From the NCBI GenBank assembly GCA_030062745.1, contig CP099848.1:16107081-16171080 (forward strand): a DNA stretch of 64,000 bases, in the 5' to 3' direction. Every line of letters starts with the position of its first letter. The stretch's first letter is position 1. This DNA is from Capitulum mitella (Eukaryota > Arthropoda > Thecostraca > Pollicipedomorpha > Pollicipedidae). Made by a program: the position numbers and the translations under genes. The notes under the pieces are model-generated. The model saw nothing but the letters and a program-made list of their open reading frames with translations. It was not told the origin of the DNA and made no database searches. Shown here in pieces: positions 37,888 to 48,400 of this stretch.

Positions 37888-38115
37888 TGTATATGACGTC
37901 CCCCTTATGATATAAGGGGGACGTATATATCCTTATATATCCCCCTTATATATCCTTATATATCCCCCTTATATATCCCCGGCCAGCCTTTGAGAAGTCC
38001 ACTCACCAAGCCCATAAGTCAATCGCCTCGCTCAGCCGCGCGGAACGCCGTGCTTGCGCGCGGTGACTGGAAACAGCCGTCCCAGACGTCATAAGTGTAT
38101 ATGACGTCCCCCTTA
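37888..38115. repeat. Local templated insertion between short direct repeats
   Basis: The word GTATATGACGTCCCCCTTAT occurs at about 37890 and again at about 38097. Between them lie an inverted ACGTCCCCCTTAT/ATAAGGGGGACGT hairpin, several TTATATATCC repeats and a 108-bp exact inverted copy of 37316-37423. This looks like one event of template switching during break repair. Confidence 0.8.
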
Positions 38116-38819
38116 TAATAATCGCCCTGATTATTCTGTTGATATTAAAAGTAAATTGTGAACACTGAACTTAGTAAATACTAAAACTAACAAATTGCAG
38201 GCAATTGTTAACGACGTGATTTGCGACGGATCACTGCTTGTGTGAAAGGGCTCGGTTTAGGGCGTTCTTGAACAGTTTTGTAAGATTTATACCGTTATAC
38301 AGGTAAAACATGATGATTACCACTGAACTCTGAAACGGTTATCGGGTGTAAAAGGCGTTACGCGGGTGCAAGGGGTGTGTATGCCATTCTTTCATACAAA
38401 GATAAGCTGCTTAAAACACTTCGTTCTCAGCATTAATTTCAAACGATTGATCAGCAAGTCTTTTTTACCGGTCCGTCCTTCTTTGTAATAAGACAGCTTT
38501 TCGGAACAATTTATATCACCACTGCCAAGGCCCTTAGATAGTTCGGCCATTACTGAGCCTTCAAATAAACAAAATTCAGAAGGTCCATGCCATATTTTTT
38601 ACTGTAGATGCTGTGAAGGTACATGAATGAATAAAACAATCGGTTGACAGAAGATATCAGCCAGTAGAATACAATGCAGAACAATGCTGGTGAAGAAGAA
38701 GATGTAGCGGTGAGATGAACGTGGATCTGCGCCGGAATCACAGTCGCAGCCCGCATCAAACGGGTTTTCCATTTACAGGAACCTGGAGAAGGGAGCGAAA
38801 GCCTCCAGCCACTTCATAG
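38116..38819. other. Downstream flank of SCAR/WAVE exon
   Basis: No gene seen. It probably contains the 3' UTR of the minus-strand SCAR/WAVE gene. Confidence 0.3.
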
Positions 38820-39754
38820 CTACGACGTAGCGCAGCTCGATCTGGTCTGCTCTTGAAGGTCCTGTCTTTTGCTCGTCTTGTCTTGTCGCTTGCATCTCTC
38901 TTCGTCCCAGCTCTCTGAGTCAGAGTCAGAGTCCGACTCGGAGCCCGACGGCACCTCGATGGCGACGCGTGGCGTCAGGATCGACGCCACATCATGCAGC
39001 GGCCGCGTCTGCACACGCTCCCTCTCCTCCACCATCTCCACCTTACGGAGCTGGATGCCGTCTCTGATGGCCTGGAGCAGGTCGCTGCGATTGTCAGACA
39101 CGGCCGGCGCCTTGGCGGCAGGCGAGGCGGCCGGGCCCGCATGGGTCACGGCGACGGGGTCCCCAGTGACAACTGCATTTCTCTTCGTTTCAATGGCCAC
39201 TTTGGGCGTGAAGTTTGGTGGCCCACGTCCAAGGTTTGGTGCCGGCGGCGGCGGTGGAGGCGGTGGCGGCGGCGGTCGCGGACGAAAGGGCTGCAGCGGC
39301 GATAGTGGCGGCTGAAAATCTTCGGGCCCGGGACGGAGCGGCGGCGGTGGCGGTCGTGGTGACGGCGGCGATTCATTCACCACCGCGTCGTGCGGAGGCG
39401 GAGGCAGCGACAGCGGCGGCAGCGGCGACGGTGGCGGCAGCGATTCGATCGTGGCCCGGTGCCCGTCCTGATGGCTCACAGATGTAGAAGGGTCGTTTTC
39501 GGCCGGCGGCAGCAGTGGCGGCGACGGAGGCGGCGGAGGCGGAGGCGGCGGCGGCGGAAGCAGCGTCTGACAGCCGGTGGGCCGCCGGGGGCGCGTCGGC
39601 GCGGTCTCGGGGCCGGGCGGCGTCGGTGGCGGCTGAGACGGTCGCCCGGAGGAGGCGTGGCTGAGCTCGCGGTCCCCCTGCGAGTCGCCGCCGGTAGGGC
39701 CCGGTCCGTGCTCTGACGGCCGCCGCCGCCCGCACGCTTTTGGGTGGAGCAGAG
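38820..39754 (-). CDS. SCAR/WAVE (WASF) family, C-terminal exon with Pro-rich region and WCA module
   Basis: WAVE proteins activate the Arp2/3 complex downstream of Rac to branch actin at the cell edge. The minus strand reads several polyproline stretches (profilin and SH3 ligands), then SDNRSDLLQAIRDGIQLRKV, a WH2 actin-binding helix with the LRKV motif; HDVASILTPRVAIEV, the central amphipathic region (WAVEs have a similar NDVATILSRRIAVE); and an acidic tract SGSESDSDSDSESWDEE with the Arp2/3-contacting Trp. About 25 basic/polar residues follow the acidic end, whereas I remember other WAVEs stopping within a few residues of the Trp. The proposed acceptor GTGTCAACAG (minus) gives phase 1; other AGs inside are possible. 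The N-terminal WAVE homology domain was not found in the window. A retroelement abuts the 5' side, so this could be the last exon of a gene with distant upstream exons, or a detached fragment. Confidence 0.75.
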
Positions 39755-39779
39755 CTGTTGACACAGTCGGCTTCTGGCC

Positions 39780-41220
39780 GGACTGTGGAGAGCACTGCAG
39801 CAGCGTTACCACGCAGAACGGCAATGGAGATGCGTTGCCGCAGCCACTCCGACTCCACTTCAACGATAAAAACCAAAAACGCCGCTCCTAGTGCGCCGGT
39901 GGACTCGACGGCCAGGGGCTCGAATCGGTATTGTGAACTGATCTCCACGTAATGACGGCGTTTTCGAGCCTCGGCCGAGCGGGCTGCAGCACCGGGCTCA
40001 AGTGCCGACGCACTGACTGTCGTTCCAGCAAAGGTATCTACAGAGGTAGCGTCCCACGTAAGACGTTTTCCTCTGCTGTGCGGAAACAGCGTCAGCCCAT
40101 CTGGCCGTTTACCGTCGCCATGGTCAAGACCAGCCGGCTCCAGGATTGCAGGAATGCCGGCACTCGCCAGACCGCGCCTCACTACGTCATTGAGGTCAGC
40201 GTGACGTGGGAGACGGCATGCGCTCTCGACATTTGACAGTCCATGGTGCCCGAGCCGGTCAACGGCGTGATGGCAGAAGCGGCAGCGATGGGGCTCGCAA
40301 GTGGCAACGCCCAGGCGAAGGGCCGAAGGACAGTGCCACACGGACCACGTCGTCGTCTAGGTGCAGTCCGAGGCTGTGGACTGGGGCAGCGTTCAGCCAG
40401 GCGGTGGTGTGCGGCTGAGCGGCGTCGAGGAGACGTGCCCGGTACACCTGGTTGACAGTATTCGCCAGACGATGATAGGTGGCAGTGGTGCTTACAGTGT
40501 CCCACGCGCGCTGGCTGCTAGAAAAAGCTGGATCTGGCAACTTAGTCACTCCCGGCAGTTCCGAAAAGCGCCTGGCTGCCAACTGCAGCGAGGACGGCGG
40601 GCCACTCTCCGCGAGGCCAGGGCAAATGGCATGGACCAAAGGGAGGGCTGCGTGCATAGAGGTCACAATGCACGGTAACGCGAGCTGTTCCACAGAACGC
40701 ACTTCTACACCGCCAAGTCGGAGTGGCAGCGTTGCCTGCTCCCACGCCTGACCGCTGACATCCACGTTTGAGCTCACCACCAGGGACTTACGGACCAGAT
40801 CGTCGATAGCCCGAAGGGATTCAGGCTCCTTATATAGGGGTGCTGAGCGAGAGAGGTATGACAGACGTGGGGCAGCCACGTGATGCGTGAGGAGGAAAAC
40901 AGCATTGTGAATATCCAGCTCCTGGAGGCGGCTGCAAAGGCGCGAAACGGTCTCAGAAGCACGTTCGGCAGCGGTGACCAGTCCATGGTCACGCAAAGGT
41001 GAGCCAAGTAGCGTCAAGGCATCTAGCTGTGTCTCCACCACCTCGGGCATGGCAGCACGTATCATCTCCAGAGCTGAATCGCGCAGAGTCGATGACGGGG
41101 GCCGATGAAAGCCATCTCGCACTTGGCAACGTTCACCTCGAGGCCGAGTCTGGGAAGGGCCATTGCGAGCGAACGAAGGTCAGCGGCTACGATACCCACA
41201 GGACCAGCAATCGTGGTAGT
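39780..41220 (-). mobile_element. Non-LTR retrotransposon C-terminal fragment (RT thumb and restriction-like endonuclease)
   Basis: Minus-strand frames 41122-40259 and 40341-39780 join by a frameshift near 40300. In order: a GLEVNVAKCE segment (end of the RT palm/thumb), a long helical region, then a Cys/His cluster C-x4-C-x2-C...H-x2-HGLSN, LPRHADLNDVVRRGLASAG, and GKRPDG...LTWDATSVDTF. The RPD...WDAT arrangement resembles the PD-(D/E)XK endonuclease of R2-type elements. It ends RISIAVLRGNAAAVL. I remember similar products as abundant retroelement proteins in invertebrates. It is 5'-truncated and frameshifted, therefore dead. Confidence 0.7.
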
Positions 41221-42120
41221 AAGTTGACTCACTACTTTTGAATTGGTGGAGGTTGAGGGACTAGGTGTTTACTTGGGTAGCGTCAAGAAGCGCATTAAAG
41301 TGATGCAGAATTTGCGCTCATTTCTCTGGCTTATGGTGGTAACTGCGAGTAGTATTATCTTTCATCTGTTCACGATGAGCGACATTGTCCAATATCTTCC
41401 CAACGTCGAAAATTTGTTGACAGAAAATTTGCCTAAAGTAATTTTAGTTCATGGATTTACTTAATGTACGTTCTGATTAAAAGGTGATGCTCAGTTGATG
41501 GCGAAACGTCTGAGACAATGTTTTCGGCATGCTCTGAAGCCGAAACATGTTCACATCAGATATCGCGACACCGTTTCGTTTTAGCACTATCATGCCTGAA
41601 TTCGGAACATTTTTCTAGATGCGTTTGAAGCAGTTTGTCTCATGTGGCAGTGTTACGTAGCGTCAGTTGGGCTCTGGCATTCTACCATTTGGCTGATCGC
41701 CAGGAAACCAGTAAAACACGTCTCATTTTATAAGTAGGACAGAAATGGCAATGTCGTCCCGCGATGGGCGCATGCTCATTTGGTTTGGTAACTTTGAATG
41801 AAACGTCTTATTTCGCACTTTCACACTCTATTCATCTGCGATGCCTGGGATCATATCGATTAAAGTTGTCCAAAGGAGCGTTTCACACAGCTGTTTGCTA
41901 ACCGAGTTGTTTGGCATGACCATTTTGTTAATCTCTTTTCGTCGTCTTGTGGTATCATGATAACCTGACTTCTTTGCTCTGACGGTCTTAGCACGTTTTG
42001 CTGCCCATGTCAACCGGCAGACCCATAAGACTGGCGTTTCTTACATCCTCAAATCTCCGTCCGGGAATGAGGGTAGCGAACGACGCCTTCGATCCTGCCA
42101 GAGCTGTTCTTCTCTGCCTG
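41221..42120. other. Intergenic, 5' flank of PMT gene
   Basis: No coding signal. The PMT promoter presumably lies here or further left, but no element can be named. Confidence 0.3.
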
Positions 42121-42259
42121 CAGTCCCCCCGTGCAGTCCTCACCCGTCTATGGGGTCCGTCACATCGGCGTCCGGGGAGACGCCTCCCTCTCTGACGGTC
42201 CAGTGACGAGGCGCCACCATCCCCCGCAGAGCAGCAGCCTGCTGTCGACCCCCGACGGC

Positions 42260-42400
42260 ATGGCAACCAGCGTGCGCCAGCAGATGGCCGACTACTGGGC
42301 TCAGTTCGCCGAGCCCACCATCGAGAACATGATGCTCAACGAAGACGCCCGCCAGCTGGCCGAACAGGAGGAGACCGAGATCCTGGACTCGGTGCCGCAG
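42260..42400 (+). CDS. PMT: PMT exon 1
   Basis: ATG start, 47 codons, donor CCGCAG|GTGAAT. It encodes MATSVRQQMADYWAQFAEPT and an acidic helix. The motif YWxxFxxPTIExMML is typical of PMT N-termini. Confidence 0.8.
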
Positions 42401-45400
42401 GTGAATGGTAGCAGAGTTTAAAATGTTATTCACGGTGCATCAGGTAAGGTAACGGTGGACCAATATCCTGGATTCGGTGCCCCAGATAAGTATATCCTGG
42501 CAAGGGTCAAGGTTCTGGAGCGGTATTAAAGTTCAGTGGCACCAGGTTGAAGCTATATCGCTCAAAGTGGTGAGAAAGATTCGACTCACTTAAGATTAAC
42601 ACAAGGAAGTGCAGGTGTTTTTTTTTGTCATCTGTTTAGTTCCCCCCTGTTTCTGCTGCTGCGACGTCGCCCAGCGGCCTTCCGATAGCTAATTTGGACG
42701 TAAATCCAGCTCCTCAAACTCTTCACACGCGTTGGATTCACCGTCTGTCACGGTGAGTCCGACGTGCCACTGATATTGACCGCCGGCCCCAGGTCAGCGG
42801 ACGTGGCACTGACAGTGACTCCCGGCCCCAGGTCAGCGGACGTGGCACTGACAGTGACTCCCGGCCCCAGGTCAGCGGACGTGGCACTGAGTGACTCCCA
42901 GCCCCGGGTCAGCGGACGTGGCACTGACAGTGACCGCCGGCCCCAGGTCAGCGGACGTGGCACTGACAGTGACTCCCGGCCCCAGGTCAGCGGACGTGGC
43001 ACTGACAGTGACTCCCGGCCCCAGGTCAGCGGACGTGGCACTGACAGTGACTCCCGGCCCCAGGTCAGCGGACGTGGCACTGACAGTGACTCCCGGCCCC
43101 AGGTCAGCGGACGTGGCACTGACAGTGACTCCCGGCCCCAGGTCAGCGGACGTGGCACTGACAGTGACTCCCCGGCCCCAGGTCAGCGGACGTGGCACTG
43201 ACAGTGACTCCCGGCCCCAGGTCGCGGCGCAGGTCAGCGGACGTGGCACTGACAGTGACTCCCGGCCCCAGGTCAGCGGACGTGGCACTGACAGTGACTC
43301 CCGGCCCCGGGTCAGCGGACGTGGCGACAGTGACTCCCCCCGGTCAGCGACAGTGACTCCCGGCCCCAGGTCAGCGGACGTGGCACTGACAGTGACTCCC
43401 GGCCCCAGGTCAGCGGACGTGGCACTGACAGTGACTCCCGGCCCCAGGTCAGCGGACGTGGCACTGACAGTGACTCCCGGCCCCAGGTCAGCGGACGTGG
43501 CACTGACAGTGACTCCCGGCCCCAGGTCAGCGGACGTGGCACTGACAGTGACTCCCGGCCCCAGGTCAGCGGACGTGGCACTGACAGTGACTCCCGGCCC
43601 CAGGTCAGCGGACGTGGCACTGACAGTGACTCCCGGCCCCAGGTCAGCGGACGTGGCACTGACAGTGACTCCCGGCCCCAGGTCAGCGGACGTGGCACTG
43701 ACAGTGACTCCCGGCCCCAGGTCAGCGGACGTGGCACTGACAGTGACTCCCGGCCCCAGGTCATGCGGACGTGGCACTGACAGTGACTCCCGGCCCCGGG
43801 TCGGGGACGTGGCACTGACAGTGACTCCCGGCCCCAGGTCAGCGGACGTGGCACTGACAGTGACTCCCGGCCCCAGGTCAGCGGACGTGGCACTGACAGT
43901 GACTCCCGGCCCCAGGTCAGCGGACGTGGCACTGACAGTGACTCCCGGCCCCAGGTCAGCGGACGTGGCACTGACAGTGACTCCCGGCCCCAGGTCAGCG
44001 GACGTGGCACTGACAGTGACTCCCGGCCCCAGGTCAGCGGACGTGGCACTGAGTGACTCCCAGCCCCGGGTCAGCGGACGTGGCACTGACAGTGACTCCC
44101 GGCCCCAGGTCAGCGGACGTGGCACTGACAGTGACTCCCGGCCCCAGGTCAGCGGACGTGGCACTGACAGTGACTCCCGGCCCCAGGTCAGCGGACGTGG
44201 CACTGACAGTGACTCCCGGCCCCAGGTCAGCGGTATGCGCGTGCTGGAGCTGGGAGCCGGCATCGGCAGGTTCACCAGGAAGCTGGCCGAACGCGCGAAG
44301 CACGTGACTGCTGTCGACTTCCTGGAGACATACATCGAAAAGAACCGGCAGACTAACGGCCAAATGGGCAACATCGAGTTTCTCTGCGTGGACGTGACGC
44401 AGCTGAAGGTGGAGAGTGGGCAGTACGACATGATCTTCAGCAACTGGCTGCTCATGTATCTCTGTGACGAGGAGATCGACAAGCTGGTCAATGGCATGCT
44501 CAAGTGGCTGAAGCCCAATGGCTATCTCTTTATTCGCGAGTCGTGCATCAAACAGTCGGGTAATTTCGAGAAGGCATTCTTGCAAGCGCGCGTCATTGCA
44601 TGCAAACCAGCATTTTTGGACCGTTTCATCACTGCTTAGACTTGTGGTTTTATCCATTTGTTTTTCTCGTCTTTCTATAACACGGACGGACACATTTCTT
44701 TGAAATCTGTTCAGGTCTTCAATGCCGTGAAGTAGTTCGTAGCCTCCACAAAGCATTGCCAGAAAATCATTACAAGCTTGTTGAGGGGAACACTGGACTC
44801 CTTGACAACACGTTGTTGCGCACATGGCGGAAAGTCCTCCCTGTTCCAGGCAACAAGAAGCGTCAGACGAACCCGACCTTCTACCGGAGCCCGACGCTGT
44901 ACTGCAGCCTTCTGCAGGGGCCCAGCATAAAAACGGCTACATCGGAACACCGGTTTACCCTGCGTTATGCCGCATCTGTGGACGTCTTTGTCAAGGTCAC
45001 AGCCATTTCACGTCTCTCGATGCGCTTGTCATAGCCGAAAGGGACCAGGAAGGCACATTTCGAGCAATGCTTCTCATGACGGCATAGCAGAAAATACCAC
45101 GTGGGGAGCCACGTGGTATTTTCTGCTATTGTATCGCAAGTATTTTGCTGCCTTATGCATTGGTAAGCATAATGGAAAAGAACTGAAACGCGGTGCGAGC
45201 AGATCCATTGTACAGCAGTATGGCAAATCTTTGAAATGCGGGACGAACGCTGCGCTTCCTCTTCGTAATATTATGTAAACAGCAGTCCACTTCCACAGTA
45301 CTACGGCAATCCGTACCAGTTGCTATACCTTCTGCGAAAGACTCCGACCAGCGACTACTTCAGCAGTTTCCAGAACTTCCTGGACGAGCACCAGTACTCC

Positions 45401-48400
45401 CTGAACAGCATCCGACGGTACGAGAGGATGTACGGGGATTCATTCGTCAGCACAGGAGGTCTGCAGACCACAGAGGTGAGGAGCCAGGTCTCGCCTCAGA
45501 GCCTGTCTTCAGTGACGAAGCCACCGGTTATGTGACGCCTTCACCTGCAGTGAGTCATAGCGGTGCCGGGGAAAATGGCAGAAGGGGCAGGCTGACTCCG
45601 TCGCTCAGGAACATTTGGCATTGTCTCCATGGTGATGTATGAGAAAGAAGGTCCTGAAATGTTTTTCGCCTCCCTGGTCCTGCTGCTGGTACTTCTGATC
45701 TGAAAGCGGGTGGCTTCCGTTATCGAAGAGCATGAGATAAAATTGATTTAGCTCAATTCAGAGTGGTTCTTCAGTTTCAATTTCTGTCAGGAGTCAAATG
45801 ACGCAGATACAATCTGAACGCGACTCTCTAAGGACCTGGCTGCGAGCGCGTGCTCCCAGCAGGTGCTGGACTCGGTCCGAACCGGACATGTGCTGGACTC
45901 GCTCCGGACCAGACGTGTCTTAACATTTTCTAGGGGCGTAGCCAGGATTTCCTCAAGGAGGGGGCCAGAACAAACATAACCCTTCTCGAAACTGAAAGCT
46001 CGTCGGATTTCGGCCAATTTATTTTCGAGCCCCGGCAATTTTCATGTATTTTGATTCTTGACACGTAAAGAAACGTTCAACTTTCATACCGATGGGAACG
46101 GCTATGGCCTCCTTGCCCCCCTTGGCTACGTCCCTGTCATTCGATCACAGCGGGTTGACCTGGTGACAGAGTCTCCGCCGCCGGCTGAGTAGGCTGTGGC
46201 TGAGCTGACAGAACCGCGAGTCAGACAGCTTCTGACACTGCGCCGCGCTTGACACATGCTCCCGTTTGCAGAGCCTGTGCCGGCAGCTGGGGCTGGGGAC
46301 GACCAGCCGCGTGCTGGACGTCGGCACGGGTCCGGGCGGCTCGGCCATCCACATGGCCAGCCGGTACGGCTGTCACGTGACCGGCATCGACCTGTCAGCC
46401 AACATGGTGACGGTGGCGCTGCAGCGACAGTCGGCGCTCCCGGCCGCAGTGAGTACGGCGGAGCCGAGGCTTCTTAGAGAGACTGCGGCCCGGCTGGCAG
46501 CAATCGGAAATTCGTTCACGAGTTGAGTTAGAGGTATTTGACGAGGCTGGATGGGTGCAGCGGATGGCCGTTTGATGTTATTGTATGTACACGAAATCAC
46601 GTTTTCTCTCGTAGGGGGGAAACACCTGGAAAATGGTAGTTTTGAAGCCGGTGCTAGCATTAAAGCGGTTGTCGTTCTATCTCGCAGTAAGGACGAGAAC
46701 ATTGTAAACTTATTTCACTTTCGTAAATGATCGACATGCGCTCCGTTTTGAGACAATGACTGAGTAATGGCGCACCCAGAAGCTTTGTACAAAAAGTTAA
46801 GGATTGACCTTTCTGAAACGGTGACGCCTGGCCCTGAGACACTCTGTTCACATGACGAGGTAAAGAACCCTGATGCCTAATGTTCATATGACAAGGCTGC
46901 GGTTGCCCACCCCTCTGTTCAACGATGAGGGACCCAGCCCCGCTGCCACCATCTGCTCATCATCATAAATCATGAGGGACCCAGTCCCGGTGACGTCCTC
47001 TACCTGATGAGGGACCAGGTCCCGGTGACGTCCAGCGCGCCGCCGCCAGGTGCGGGACCAGCTGCGCTTCGAGATCAGCGACATCACCGAGCGGGAGTAC
47101 AAGGACGGCAGCTACGACGTCGTCTACAGCCGTGAGATGCTCCTGCACGTCGACGACAAGCGGGCCGTGCTGGCCAAGTTCTGGCGCTGGCTGCGGCCCG
47201 GCGGCCGACTGCTCATCACCGACTACTGCCAAGGCGACGGCCAGCTGCGCAACGAGTTCCTCGAGTACAAGTCGACCAGAGGTGGGCGCTGGCGGGCGAC
47301 GGTAGCAGGCAGAGCGGCGAGGGTTCGGAGGGCGCGCTATGTCGTCACGTCCAGCGTCTGTGGAGTAGAGCTGGGAGCGTGGGCAGGCAGTGAGCGAAGA
47401 CAGCTTGTTTTGCCGCTGGCCGTCGCTGAGCGACCGCACGGTCCGGCGAACGATAGCTGCGATCAATCACTCCATGGTACGAGTAGAGCGCTGGTACAGT
47501 ACAACAAAACTTTGACGCAAGCGTGCCTTCGATGTGGGTGACGCTCATGCAGGACAAGACGTGCGTCTCCTCTCTATGACAAACATGCATAACGAAGCCG
47601 CCTGCCACGGACGTCGCCATATTACAAGCATGTGTTTCAGTTCCATTCGAGGAGCCCCCCGTCCCGCCACCCACTATACGTACTCCCTCTTACACATACG
47701 TGCGATGTTGGAACAGTAAGCCCACACGCCTGACATAGACTTCCGGCCTCGGTTGCAGGCTACAGCATGGTGACGCTGTCCGATTACGATCGGCTGATGC
47801 AAGCTGTTGGCTTCAGCGACGTCCAGGTGCAGGACAAGACGGACAGCTTCCTCACGATCCTGCAGCACGAGTTGGAGCAGTTCCGCAGCCAGCGGGAACG
47901 CTTCGTGGCGGTGAGGAACATCCTCTCAAAATTGACCGTCACAGCACGCGCCACCCAAAGCTCACTACTTCAGATTTTTACGCCCAGCACTCATTTGAAT
48001 AGCAGCGTGGCACCATTAGATGTCCTGAAGAGATATCAAACCATTAGTGTAGTCTCTGCGAGGGATGCGGGTAACGTTTCCCGCAGTTTTCCAGAAGTGG
48101 TGATTTGTAACGTCCGGTTTTTAAGGTATCAAATAGGTATCTCCCATTGGTGACACTCTTTCTTGAGCAATGAAATCTAATAACAAGGATTTCAGCCGAA
48201 GCCGTAGTCATGCACCGCCTCCAAAAAATTAATTTTTGCCCCCGCCTTATCTATTCTTGGTGGACTGCAGTCAGCTTGTTTCCCCATTTTCTGAACTGTG
48301 GCTACACCCGTGGATCAAACATCAGGTGGAAAATTCCCAGTCGTCAACCGGCAGACCTGCACCCTTTAGGAGCAGGTCTGCCGGTTGGTCAGTGTTCTCC

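Noticed and set aside
39373-39790. Ala/Arg-rich continuation of the retroelement frame
   Set aside because: Shadow of the WAVE polyproline region in another frame; the retroelement similarity stops near 39780.
42776-44225. CRISPR-like regular array
   Set aside because: There are no variable spacers: units are head-to-tail identical copies in a eukaryotic intron.
42872-44518. 548- and 582-codon open frames on opposite strands across the 39-bp array
   Set aside because: The unit length is a multiple of three and the unit has no stop in most frames, so long frames arise on both strands automatically. Only the part after 44226 on the plus strand is supported as coding.
45085-45128. pre-miRNA interpretation of the 20-bp hairpin
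   Set aside because: The stem is too short and the loop is only 4 nt, so Dicer-type processing is unlikely.
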